Shown here: positions 8,789 through 16,877 of the stretch, piece by piece | Position numbering within the stretch: position 1 is the stretch's first letter | Layout: each line of letters starts with the position of its first letter | NCBI RefSeq assembly: GCF_903645355.1 | Contig: NZ_CAHJXR010000006.1 | Location: forward strand, 186,001 to 250,000 | Direction of reading: 5' to 3' | Source of the DNA: Schaalia sp. Marseille-Q2122 | Lineage (GTDB): Bacteria > Actinomycetota > Actinomycetes > Actinomycetales > Actinomycetaceae | Length of the DNA: 64,000 nucleotides | Notes under the pieces: model-generated | Database searches by the model: none | What the model was told of the DNA's origin: nothing | Seen by the model: the letters and a program-made list of their open reading frames with translations, nothing else | Translations under genes and position numbers: made by a program

Positions 8789-9492
8789 TGCGGCGGGACA
8801 CCTCGTGAAAGCAGGCGGCGGATCTGAGAGGAGGTCAGCGTCAACGTCCAGTCATCATGCTGGGGAAGCTGCCACCGCTTCCAGTGTGACAGGCCCGTGA
8901 AAGCCGTGCCCACGATAGTGGCCACCAGCATGCCCAAAGTCGCCACCTCAAAGTGATAGAAGATCACCATAATCGAGGCCGACACCAGCGCCGGCGTGGC
9001 ATACAAGTTATTACCGCCAAACACCTGCGGCACTGACCCAGCCGCAATGTCGCGGATCATGCCGCCACCCACGGCCGTAATAATGCCCAACATAATCGCC
9101 GGAATCACGCCAAAACCGGCGGCCAGCGTCTTTTGCGCGCCCGTCGCCGCCCAGCAGCCCAGCACGGCCCCGTCAGCGATCACCAGCGCGATCCTCCAGG
9201 GGCGCGATTCCAGCTTCCACAGCATGGCAATACCGGCGCCCACCAGGGCCGTCGCCAGGTAGAAAGGGTCAGTGAGGGCCACCGGAGGTCCCGCCTGCAG
9301 CAGGGTGTCGCGCACCATGCCGCCAGCCAGCGCCGACATGATTGCCAGCACCGCAAAACCCACGGCATCAAAGTGTTTCGCGCGTGCAAGGCGTCCACCG
9401 AGGATACCGTTGAGCAGCACCCCCAGCAGGTCAATTGCCCGGAACAGGTCGGGCAACATCTCGTTAGCTCCATCGAAGAGATCGCGCATCAC
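8785..9492 (-). CDS. Trimeric intracellular cation channel (TRIC/UPF0126) family protein
   Basis: A 235-residue protein with seven hydrophobic helices in two UPF0126 repeats. Each repeat has the family's glycine-rich signature: ALAGGMVRDTLL and AVGGGMIRDIAAG. The bacterial homologues are known as YicG/TRIC channels that pass monovalent cations. The start is ATG 9492 or 9489. It probably shares a transcript with the HNH gene downstream; no functional link is obvious. Confidence 0.88.
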   Translation of the reverse strand: MMRDLFDGANEMLPDLFRAIDLLGVLLNGILGGRLARAKHFDAVGFAVLAIMSALAGGMVRDTLLQAGPPVALTDPFYLATALVGAGIAMLWKLESRPWRIALVIADGAVLGCWAATGAQKTLAAGFGVIPAIMLGIITAVGGGMIRDIAAGSVPQVFGGNNLYATPALVSASIMVIFYHFEVATLGMLVATIVGTAFTGLSHWKRWQLPQHDDWTLTLTSSQIRRLLSRGVPPQ

Positions 9493-9649
9493 GCTCCATA
9501 TTGTCCGTCATCACCGCGCGGGCGCGCACTCGCTCGGCCAACTTCGGACAGTTCCGGCGGTGAAGATCGCCACCGCTGGCTGCGCGAGTCCACCGATCGC
9601 GCTAGGGTAATAAGGTCTCACTAAGCACCATAATCCCCAGGAGGCTGGC

Positions 9650-9997
9650 ATGGGCATGAAGTTTGGCGTACTCGTCGGTTTAAGTATCGGCTACGTCCTT
9701 GGCACCCGCGCCGGCCGCGAGCAATACGAGCGCATCCGCGAAGCCAGCCACCGCCTGCGCCGCACCCCCCTGGTCGCTCGCCCCCTCGACGCCGCAGGTC
9801 AGAAGGTGTCCGACATTGTGCGCGCGCAAGGCGAGGCCGTGACCGATAAGGTTGCCGACGCCGTGAAGGAACGCCTCTTTGGCGCTCCCGCCACCCCGCG
9901 CAGCGCAGTCGATTCGACCATCACCGTTGAGGTCATTGACGAGGCCCCCGCCGCCCGTCCTTCCACTGATCCCCACGACCCCGCTGTAGGCAAGTGA
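9650..9997 (+). CDS. Small membrane-associated protein (YtxH-like)
   Basis: A 115-residue protein with one N-terminal hydrophobic segment (GVLVGLSIGYVLGT) followed by RAGREQYERI, a pattern common in YtxH-type actinobacterial proteins. A mostly helical charged region and a Pro/Ala tail follow. AGGAGG precedes the ATG. It overlaps the next gene by four bases (GTGA), suggesting joint expression. Function unknown. Confidence 0.75.
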   Translation: MGMKFGVLVGLSIGYVLGTRAGREQYERIREASHRLRRTPLVARPLDAAGQKVSDIVRAQGEAVTDKVADAVKERLFGAPATPRSAVDSTITVEVIDEAPAARPSTDPHDPAVGK

Positions 9998-11148
9998 ACG
10001 CACCTTTCGCTCCGGAGGCGAACACCCCCTGTTCGCACACCGTTGACAACCCCACTCCCGCGCAGATCCGACGCTGGCGCCGACACCTCGCTGAAGAGCG
10101 TATGGAAGCCGACACCTACCGGTCCCTAGCGCGCCGCCGAACTGGTGAAGAACGCGCCGTCCTCTTAGCGTTAGCGGAAGCTGAATCTCGTCACGAAGAA
10201 CACTGGCTGGCGCTCCTGGGAGATCACGCCCTGCCCGCCCCCAAGCCCTCCCTGTCGGGCCGCCTCGGCGCGGCCCTGGCCCAACGCTTCGGCACGATCT
10301 TCATTCTCGCGATGGCTCAACGCTCCGAGCAGCGCAACCGCTACGACTCCGATGATGACGCGACCGCCCAAATGGCTGCCGACGAGCACATCCACGGCGA
10401 GGTCGTGCGAGGCCTGACTGCACGCTCACGTCAGTCCCTCGCTGGTACTTTCCGCGCCGCCGTCTTTGGCGCCAACGACGGGCTCGTCTCCAACCTTGCC
10501 CTCGTCCTGGGTATCGCCGCTTCGGGCGTATCCACCGCTGTCGTTCTCTTCACCGGTCTGGCTGGGCTCCTCGCTGGCGCCCTGTCGATGGCTGCGGGCG
10601 AGTGGGTGAGCGTCAAAAGCCAGCAAGAACTCCTCGACGCCTCCGTGCCCGATCCTGAGGCGCACCGCTCCGTGCCCGCCCTTGACGTCAACGCCAACGA
10701 ACTCGAACTTGTTTTCCGCGCCCGCGGGGAAGGCGCCGAAGAGGCCGCCGCGCATGCCGCCCAGATCTTCGCCCAGGTGCGTACCCCCGCCACCGGGGAA
10801 TCCTCCTCCATCGCCGTTCGCGCCGCCCTCGGTGAGGGCCTGCCCAGCGAGGCCGCCGGCGCGGGCGAGGAAATCGGCACGCCGTGGCGGGCGGCAGCCT
10901 CGTCCTTCCTGTTTTTTGCGGGCGGCGCGGCCGTGCCCCTCCTGCCCTACATTGCGGGGCTAAACGGCTGGTGGGCTATTGGCGTGGCCACCGGCCTGGT
11001 GGGTGTCGCACTGCTCTTCACCGGCGGTGTCGTCGGCATTTTGGCGGGTCAGTCGCCCGCACCCAGGGCCTTCCGCCAGCTCGCCATCGGGTATGGCGCA
11101 GCCGCCGTTACCTACCTGCTGGGCTTGGCATTTGGGGCAACCTTCTAG
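9994..11148 (+). CDS. VIT1/CCC1-family transporter with N-terminal ferritin-like domain
   Basis: A 384-residue protein starting at GTG 9994. The N-terminal ~140 residues look like a rubrerythrin-type helical domain with repeated acidic/His motifs (EERMEADTYR, AEAESRHEEHW, ADEHIHGEV) suited to iron binding. The C-terminal part has the CCC1/VIT signature (FGANDGLVSNLALVLG, GALSMAAGEWVSVKSQ) and about five membrane helices. Family members move Fe2+ or Mn2+ out of the cytoplasm or into stores, so the fusion suggests sensing or delivery of iron to an exporter. Confidence 0.87.
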   Translation: MNAPFAPEANTPCSHTVDNPTPAQIRRWRRHLAEERMEADTYRSLARRRTGEERAVLLALAEAESRHEEHWLALLGDHALPAPKPSLSGRLGAALAQRFGTIFILAMAQRSEQRNRYDSDDDATAQMAADEHIHGEVVRGLTARSRQSLAGTFRAAVFGANDGLVSNLALVLGIAASGVSTAVVLFTGLAGLLAGALSMAAGEWVSVKSQQELLDASVPDPEAHRSVPALDVNANELELVFRARGEGAEEAAAHAAQIFAQVRTPATGESSSIAVRAALGEGLPSEAAGAGEEIGTPWRAAASSFLFFAGGAAVPLLPYIAGLNGWWAIGVATGLVGVALLFTGGVVGILAGQSPAPRAFRQLAIGYGAAAVTYLLGLAFGATF

Positions 11149-11224
11149 GCGCAGGCTTGGCACAAATTCCCGCACAGTGGGACTTCCCCGTGCCAGCACG
11201 GGCTTTGACCGATAGGTTGGAGCC

Positions 11225-11995
11225 ATGAGCGAAATCATGATCCTGACTCCTCGCGGCGTTGAGCTGTCAGCGACCTTCATCAATCCCGTCGACACTGGCG
11301 ACGCTGCCGTGCTCTTCTCCCACTCTGTTCTGGCCGACCGACGCTCCATCGGCCACTTCCGCAAACTCGCCGCCGCCTACCGCGCAGCCGGGTACGCCAC
11401 CCTCGAATTCGACTACTCCGGACACGGCCTGTCCAGCGATGATGTCATTGTCCTAGCCAGCCAGGTGGAGGACATTAAAGCGGCCTCCGGGTGGCTGACC
11501 GACCGGGGCTTCACCCGCCAAGTGATTCACGCCCACTCCTTTGGTGCCCACGCGGCCCTGGCCGCCCACCTGCCCGCTGCGCGCACGCACATCCTGTGCG
11601 GGGCCGCCCTGCAGCCCATGTCCTTTGACTGGGAGGCAATCTTCTCCGACCAGCAGCTTGACGAGCTTGAAACCCGCGGCGCCACCACCATCCCCGATGA
11701 TTCGCCCGGGCCGCGCACGCACTTCACTATCTCCAAGCAGACCCTGGCTGACCTGTCACTGACGGACACATCTGAGCTTCTGGGCAACCTTGAGCACCCC
11801 GTGCTGGTCCTGCACGACGCGGACGATGAGGACATGGGCCTTGTCGAGGTCACGCAAGAAAGTTTCCCCCTTCTGCCCGCCGGGTCGCGCGTCGAGGTCG
11901 TCCGGGATGAGTCCTTGAGTGATGAGGAGGCTCCGCGCACGCTGATCGACACTGCTCTGGCATGGGCGAAGCTGCAGGTGCCCGTCGTGCGCTAG
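11225..11995 (+). CDS. Alpha/beta hydrolase-family protein
   Basis: A 256-residue alpha/beta hydrolase. The nucleophile elbow reads HAHSFGAHA, so Ser follows a His as in many esterases, but the usual leading Gly is Ala. HSVLADRRS near residue 35 corresponds to the oxyanion region, and VLHDADDEDMG supplies the acid near residue 200. It resembles the OsmC-associated 'alpha/beta hydrolase' subfamily, but no OsmC domain is present. Substrate unknown. A strong intrinsic terminator follows at 12065-12114. Confidence 0.8.
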   Translation: MSEIMILTPRGVELSATFINPVDTGDAAVLFSHSVLADRRSIGHFRKLAAAYRAAGYATLEFDYSGHGLSSDDVIVLASQVEDIKAASGWLTDRGFTRQVIHAHSFGAHAALAAHLPAARTHILCGAALQPMSFDWEAIFSDQQLDELETRGATTIPDDSPGPRTHFTISKQTLADLSLTDTSELLGNLEHPVLVLHDADDEDMGLVEVTQESFPLLPAGSRVEVVRDESLSDEEAPRTLIDTALAWAKLQVPVVR

Positions 11996-12064
11996 GGGCT
12001 GTGGCTGGCCTCATCTGGCTGGCTGCTTATCTGCCTGTTCGTCTGGCTGGGTGTAGGCGCTTAG

Positions 12065-12114
12065 GGCCAGTTATGAGATAACTCAGCGTTTTTATCTCAT
12101 AACTGGCCTTTTTC
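12065..12114 (+). terminator. Perfect 17-bp stem with T-tract
   Basis: GGCCAGTTATGAGATAA pairs exactly with TTATCTCATAACTGGCC and is followed by TTTTT. It can end transcription of the hydrolase gene. The stem also contains two of the palindromic ATAACT motifs found before the next gene, so it may double as an operator. Confidence 0.8.
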
Positions 12115-12180
12115 TGTCATAACTGACCGTTTTATGTCGAAGTTATGTCATAACTCGGGTTCTGACGAACATAACTGCCA
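12069..12180. promoter_or_regulatory. Array of ATAACT palindromes, putative operator
   Basis: Two 15-bp palindromes, AGTTATGAGATAACT (12069) and AGTTATGTCATAACT (12141), plus three further CATAACT half-sites (12099, 12119, 12170) lie within 112 bp directly upstream of the AlbA_2 gene. The last one is only about 20 bp from the start codon. Regular reuse of one palindrome suggests binding of a dimeric regulator, plausibly the downstream protein itself. Confidence 0.65.
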
Positions 12181-12194
12181 CTTTCTGGCGTAAA

Positions 12195-13691
12195 ATGGTC
12201 ATCATGATCCGCACACTTGAAGACTTGCAGGAAGCTCTCGCTCTCATGAGACTTCATGAGAGCGACTACTCAACTGTCGAAGCCAAGACCATGAGCATGT
12301 ACTCCCGCAAGGCTCTTGGCCCGACATTAAGCGCCTTCGCAAACCTCTCGGGCGGCGGCACCATCCTGCTTGGAGTCGATGACTCTGCCGATAACCCCCT
12401 CATCGGCGTCGCTAACCCAAGAGGTTACATCCAAAGGATCACCGACCAAGCCCGCAAAGGCTTCTCCTCCCCTATCCAGGTCGATCCCATCGCCATTCCC
12501 GTCGACGAAATCACCGTCGTCGCCGTCAATGTCAAAGAAGCAGCGGCCAATGACAAACCTTGCCGCTGGAAGGAAACTGACAAAGCCTACATCCGCCAGT
12601 TTGACGGTGACTACACAATGTCTCCCCAGGAAGAGCAGCAGCTTATCCGTCGGCACGTTCGTCCTCGCGAGGATGGACTACCCGTTCCCGGCACGAGCGT
12701 TGACGACCTCGACACTGAACTACTTAACGGTTTTCTTACTAACGTTCGTAGTGACTCTTCTGCCTTGGCCACAGCCTCCGATTCAGACATCCTCCTCAAT
12801 CTCAATGTCACAACTCCTCATGGTGAGCTCACTCGCGGCGGCCTCTACGCCCTAGGCCGTTATCCCCAGCGTTTCTTCCCAACCCTCATGCTCACCGCAT
12901 ATGTTGTGCCACGGGCGGGGCAAGACGACACGAGAGCCCTCAACCGACGCGACTTTACAGGCCCCCTACCTCGTATTCTCGCCGACGCCACCCGATGGGT
13001 TGCCGATAACACCACCACGGCAATAACCGTAGACGTCGTCGGCAACGAAGCTCATGGAGGCAACTCCTACACATTCCCTCCCGACGCAGTTCGAGAAGCC
13101 ATCGCCAACGCCCTCGTCCACCGTGACCTCTCAGACGCAGCACTCGGGCGCGCAGTTGAACTCAAGATTTCTGACGCTGGCCTCATTCTGACCAACCCCG
13201 GCGGCTTATGGGGACTCACCCGCGATCAGCTCGGTACCGGCGATGGAAAATCCGCAGTTAACGAACACCTCTACACCATCTGCCGCTATGTTCACGGGCC
13301 ACACGGCAGAATTATCGAAGCTATTGGGAGCGGCATACGCACAATGCGCAACTCTCTGCGCAAAGCAGGACTGCAACCCCCCTACTTTTTCGACAATTCC
13401 GTCCGCTTCACCGTGAAATTTCCTCGATCTGCAGCTCACCCCACGGAAGACCTGCTGTGGCTCAGCACTATCGGCGCTGACCTCCTCAACCGGCATCAAA
13501 AGGAAGCCCTTCTGGACATGCGTCGCGGCACCTCGTTCTCAAACGCCACATACCGCAAACGTTTCGCCGTTGACTCCACACAAGCGCGAAATGACCTCCA
13601 GGAACTCGTCAAGCGAAACCTGGCCGAGGTCAGCGGTCAGCGCAGAGGCACCCGCTACCACCTACCGGATTCTCTGCGCACACAAAGCTAG
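12195..13691 (+). CDS. AlbA_2 / divergent-AAA-type transcriptional regulator
   Basis: A 498-residue protein. The N-terminal ~140 residues match the AlbA_2 (Schlafen-like, PF04326) fold: ALANLSGG-like FANLSGGGTILLGVDDS and the later AYIRQFDGDYTMSPQEEQQL. The middle part has the HATPase_c_4-like segment VREAIANALVHRDLS and a glycine-rich region. The C-terminal ~70 residues look like a winged helix (FSNATYRKRFAVDSTQARNDLQELVKRNLAEVSG). ATG 12195 or 12204 is the start, without a clear ribosome site. Such proteins are DNA-binding regulators often linked to stress or phage response; the target here is probably its own promoter. Confidence 0.83.
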   Translation: MVIMIRTLEDLQEALALMRLHESDYSTVEAKTMSMYSRKALGPTLSAFANLSGGGTILLGVDDSADNPLIGVANPRGYIQRITDQARKGFSSPIQVDPIAIPVDEITVVAVNVKEAAANDKPCRWKETDKAYIRQFDGDYTMSPQEEQQLIRRHVRPREDGLPVPGTSVDDLDTELLNGFLTNVRSDSSALATASDSDILLNLNVTTPHGELTRGGLYALGRYPQRFFPTLMLTAYVVPRAGQDDTRALNRRDFTGPLPRILADATRWVADNTTTAITVDVVGNEAHGGNSYTFPPDAVREAIANALVHRDLSDAALGRAVELKISDAGLILTNPGGLWGLTRDQLGTGDGKSAVNEHLYTICRYVHGPHGRIIEAIGSGIRTMRNSLRKAGLQPPYFFDNSVRFTVKFPRSAAHPTEDLLWLSTIGADLLNRHQKEALLDMRRGTSFSNATYRKRFAVDSTQARNDLQELVKRNLAEVSGQRRGTRYHLPDSLRTQS

Positions 13692-13698
13692 GAGTAAC

Positions 13699-14811
13699 TC
13701 ACCTCGAGAGCACCGCGTTCACCAGGTCACGCAGGGCAGGGTCCTCACGCCAGCTTCGCGTGCCAAAATGCGTGGTCGACAGGGCCGCAACCCGGGAAGC
13801 AAACTCAATGCAGGCAACTGGGGTGGCGGGAGCCTCGCGGAAGGCGGTGGCGGGGGTGGCCTCGTCATTGCGATATTGGGCGAGAGCCCAGGCGAAGGCT
13901 CCGTGGAAGATATCGCCAGCACCCATCGTGGAAATGGCGTTGACGCGGGGGACGGGTACCTCGCCGCTTTCCCCATCCCACCACCACTGGACAGGGGCGG
14001 GGCCGTTGGTGCGGATCGTGCGCGTAATACCAAAACCGCGCAGGAAGGCGGCGATCGCGTCCGCGTCGCCTGCGGGAACGAGGGGCGGGAGGAAGTCAGC
14101 CGACAGGACGGCCACGTCAACGAAACCCAGCAGCGGCGTCAGCCACGGCTTCCACGAGCCACCATCAAGGATGCGCAAGTGGGCAGGCTTATCTTCAAGC
14201 GCAGCGAAAGGGTCCTCGTCCGCGTGTTCCGGCTGAGCGTACGAGGCAGTACCCAGACGCAGGGCAAGGTCTGCGAGCGCGGGGTTATGCCCATCAATGA
14301 GAACAACAGCGATGCCACCGACGCGAGTATCACTGACATACTGCGCATCAGCGGGTTCTGCTGCAGCGGGGAGGGCGGTGGCCTCGTTGAGGAGCATACG
14401 AGCGGTCCCCACATCAACGCCGACCCGGGCATTCGTTGAGGCCACCATGCGCCCCTCGGGGTGCTCAATAATAGAGGAGGTCGCAGGCTCAGAATGCTTG
14501 GGGTCAGAGGCGGCGGCCTCACAGTCGGTGGCGTCAAGTGTGTGCACGCCTGCTGCCTGAAGGTCTGCGAGTAAGAGGTTAGAGCTGGCATCCGACCCCA
14601 GGGCAGTGAGGAGAATCGGCTGGGTACCCTCGCCCAATTCGAGTTCACGCATAATCGCATCCAGGGCGGCATAGGCGACGGCCGCATTCGTCGCCGGGCC
14701 CCCGGCCGCCAGGGTGAAGTCGGTGGAGGTGACCTTCAGCGTGGGGTCAGGCACGTGGTCTAGGCGGTGGATGACATCCACGGTGGTGAGTCCACTAAAC
14801 ACTGCGCGCAT
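13699..14811 (-). CDS. PfkB-family carbohydrate kinase
   Basis: A 370-residue kinase starting at ATG 14811 (MRAVFSGLTTVD). The N-terminal family signature appears as AAGGPATNAAVAYAAL and the C-terminal one as STMGAGDIFHGAF, where the Asp of GAGD is the catalytic base. It is read towards the AlbA_2 gene, with only 7 bp between their ends. Ribokinase-like enzymes phosphorylate sugars or nucleosides; the substrate is not evident and no sugar transporter is adjacent. Confidence 0.85.
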   Translation of the reverse strand: MRAVFSGLTTVDVIHRLDHVPDPTLKVTSTDFTLAAGGPATNAAVAYAALDAIMRELELGEGTQPILLTALGSDASSNLLLADLQAAGVHTLDATDCEAAASDPKHSEPATSSIIEHPEGRMVASTNARVGVDVGTARMLLNEATALPAAAEPADAQYVSDTRVGGIAVVLIDGHNPALADLALRLGTASYAQPEHADEDPFAALEDKPAHLRILDGGSWKPWLTPLLGFVDVAVLSADFLPPLVPAGDADAIAAFLRGFGITRTIRTNGPAPVQWWWDGESGEVPVPRVNAISTMGAGDIFHGAFAWALAQYRNDEATPATAFREAPATPVACIEFASRVAALSTTHFGTRSWREDPALRDLVNAVLSR

Positions 14812-15220
14812 CTGCAATGCCTTTCTCTGGCGGGCGGGCTGAAGCCATGTCCATTGTCGCCTATGCTCACCGCATTTCGTCACCGTCCCTCACGCGCCTT
14901 TCGCGCCGCATCGCGCACCTTCCTCCTTCCCCCCAAGCTCCAGTTTCACTCCGTCCGCGCTCCAGTCTCATACCCTCTGCACTCCCGCGTGTGCACCCAA
15001 GGCGAATTCAGGGTGCATATCCTCTGTTTCGGCTCTGGACTCACACCTGGGCGTCGACCTTCTGGAACATCATCAACCTGACTCTTCCTCGCCTCTTTGA
15101 CGGCAATGCTTCCTAGGATCTTGAACTTCGGGAGGTTGTGCTTTCAAATGCCCTTCGTTTGATTGGTCTACCTGATAGCATCCCTTTAGATTTGCAGCTT
15201 TTCTTCACGAGGAGGTGTCG
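14812..15220. other. Intergenic region upstream of the effector locus
   Basis: About 410 bp without a convincing gene. It contains palindromic element copy A (14982-15053) and, just before 15221, a strong GAGGAGG ribosome site. The promoters of the kinase (minus) and the effector locus (plus) must lie here, but no clear -10/-35 pair was chosen. Confidence 0.7.
14982..15053 (+). repeat. Palindromic element, copy A
   Basis: The left end CTCCCGCGTGTGCACCCA and right end TGGACTCACACCTGGGCG form imperfect inverted repeats about 32 bp apart. It matches five other copies in the window, with length 67-69 bp between the conserved CCCG and CTGGG edges. The middle is not conserved. Confidence 0.85.
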
Positions 15221-15538
15221 ATGGCTAATCACGATCTGGTGATTATTCCTGATGAGTTGTTTGCTGTGAAAACGCGTTGCCTTGACGTAGCAGATAGCAT
15301 TCGCAGCCTCCACTACACAGTTGGTGTTGACTCTTACTCGTGGGGGCATGAGCAGATGGCCCACGCGTATCGACATTTCATTGACGCTTATGACCACAGA
15401 CTCATCCAGCTGCGAGACTGGTGCGAAGACACTGCCACTGCCGCAGAAAAAACTGCCCTCAACGCTCAAGAGTGCGACTTGGATGTGCGTGACCGAACCA
15501 TGCTCCTGGGCGGTCTTTGGGATTGGAGTATGCGTTGA
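15221..15538 (+). CDS. Small WXG100-like / effector-partner protein
   Basis: A 105-residue, Cys-poor helical protein behind GAGGAGG. Two amphipathic helices are separated by the segment DSYSWGHEQMAHAYRHF, a loose W-x-x-x motif at the turn position of WXG100/ESX proteins. Its stop overlaps the start of the next gene, which also begins with a WXG-like helical hairpin and ends in a protease. In known type VII loci, small helical partner proteins are encoded immediately upstream of the toxin and bind its N-terminal domain for secretion; that role is inferred here. No secretion machinery gene is in the window. Confidence 0.6.
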   Translation: MANHDLVIIPDELFAVKTRCLDVADSIRSLHYTVGVDSYSWGHEQMAHAYRHFIDAYDHRLIQLRDWCEDTATAAEKTALNAQECDLDVRDRTMLLGGLWDWSMR

Positions 15539-16860
15539 GTCTGTCTCTTCTCACCGAAGCTCCTGGAGCTCCTGCTGCCCTGTTCACTCTCCAATATGAT
15601 CTCGACAAGTTGCGTCGCCATTTGCAGGACACATGTGAACGTTTCGCATCCATTCCACGCCTCGCACCCGAGTGGAAAGGCCGGGCGCAGAAAGCCTTCC
15701 GCACCTCCCATCTCAAAGCTCAGGCGCAAGTAGATAGCACGGAGAGTGGCTTCATTGATGGGGTGGAGGCTATCGGGCGCTACCTGGAGTGCTTGGAAGA
15801 CACTCACCGTGACATTGCACTCTTGGAAGAGGAGGCTCAAGAAGCTTTCTCCCGCCTCAACTCTGTGTCAGCACGCGAGTACGACGCCGCTTACAGGGCA
15901 TACGAGCGCAAACTGGAGGGGCTGCGCGCCCAGGCTCGCGCACTTCTTGATCGCCTGGATGAGTGCGGACAGACTCAAGCGGCGATCTTGTGGGAAGCGC
16001 TGCATAATGAGCCCGACAGCTGGGGAGAAAACGGACTGAACCATGGGGATCGAAAGCCTCTGACTGAAGCCGATGTGCGCCGGATTATGAAGGATTTGGA
16101 ATCCTTGGACATGTCAAAAGTCGACCAAGGTGAGATTGGCGATTGCTACATGCTGGCTACTTTGGCTGGAGTGTTGAACTCCCCCGAGGGGCGGGCATTT
16201 GTGCGCAAGCAGATCGAACCCCACTACGGCAGGAACGGGAAGATTGACGGCTTCTTCGTCACCCTTTATGACCGCCACTTCCTGACCGGCGAGGTCACTA
16301 CCCGTAAGGTGCTTGTCCGCGATGTATATACGCATGGAGTGGGTGAGAGACATGTAATGGGTAAACACGTCACTTACGTTCCCTCGATCGGATCGCTCTA
16401 CGAAACTGCTTATGGCCAGATCCATCCCGGAGGCACCCGCTTGTCTTATATACAAAGAGGCATCAAAGGTGGCTTTCACGCTGACGCATACGAAGCAATC
16501 ACAGGGTTATCTTCTGTGAGCGTAGCCAGCGAGAATGTTGGCGATATGGAAAACCGCGAATATGCCCCTCTTTCAAAGCAGGAGATCATCAATGCGGTAA
16601 ACAATGGCCAAGCAGTCACCACGCAAACTCAACTCTCTGGTGAACTCAAACCACATGACGGGAAGCAAATCTCCACTGCTCACGTTTACACGGTGATTAG
16701 CGCGGACGAGGAGAACCTGACCTTGCGTAACCCTTGGGGCCACAACAATGAAACAGGCGAGCCTAAGGACGGGGTTTTTATCATCTCCTGGGGCGAATAC
16801 GCTGATCGCTTCGTCACAACCAGTTGGGGAGAGCCTCTCCCTCCCCAAAGTGGAAGCTAG
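15535..16860 (+). CDS. WXG-like protein fused to a calpain-type (C2) cysteine protease; candidate T7SS effector
   Basis: A ~441-residue protein. TTG 15535 is preferred because GGAG lies six bases upstream and the TTGA overlap couples it to the previous gene; frames from 15517 are also possible. Residues about 1-150 are alpha-helical and include a WKG motif (about residue 47), like WXG100 domains. The C-terminal domain has the calpain triad: QGEIGDCYMLATLA with Cys about 204, STAHVYTVI with His about 383, and LRNPWG with Asn about 399. SLYETAYGQIHPGG matches the calpain block between Cys and His. No signal peptide, as expected for type VII export. Two lipoprotein genes follow and may protect the producer. 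Confidence 0.75.
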   Translation: MSLSLLTEAPGAPAALFTLQYDLDKLRRHLQDTCERFASIPRLAPEWKGRAQKAFRTSHLKAQAQVDSTESGFIDGVEAIGRYLECLEDTHRDIALLEEEAQEAFSRLNSVSAREYDAAYRAYERKLEGLRAQARALLDRLDECGQTQAAILWEALHNEPDSWGENGLNHGDRKPLTEADVRRIMKDLESLDMSKVDQGEIGDCYMLATLAGVLNSPEGRAFVRKQIEPHYGRNGKIDGFFVTLYDRHFLTGEVTTRKVLVRDVYTHGVGERHVMGKHVTYVPSIGSLYETAYGQIHPGGTRLSYIQRGIKGGFHADAYEAITGLSSVSVASENVGDMENREYAPLSKQEIINAVNNGQAVTTQTQLSGELKPHDGKQISTAHVYTVISADEENLTLRNPWGHNNETGEPKDGVFIISWGEYADRFVTTSWGEPLPPQSGS

Positions 16861-16877
16861 GAAAGTAGTTGCTGAAG

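Noticed and set aside
14982-15053. Palindromic element copies read as transcription terminators
   Set aside because: No T-tract follows either end, arms are ~32 bp apart, and three copies lie inside a translated gene.
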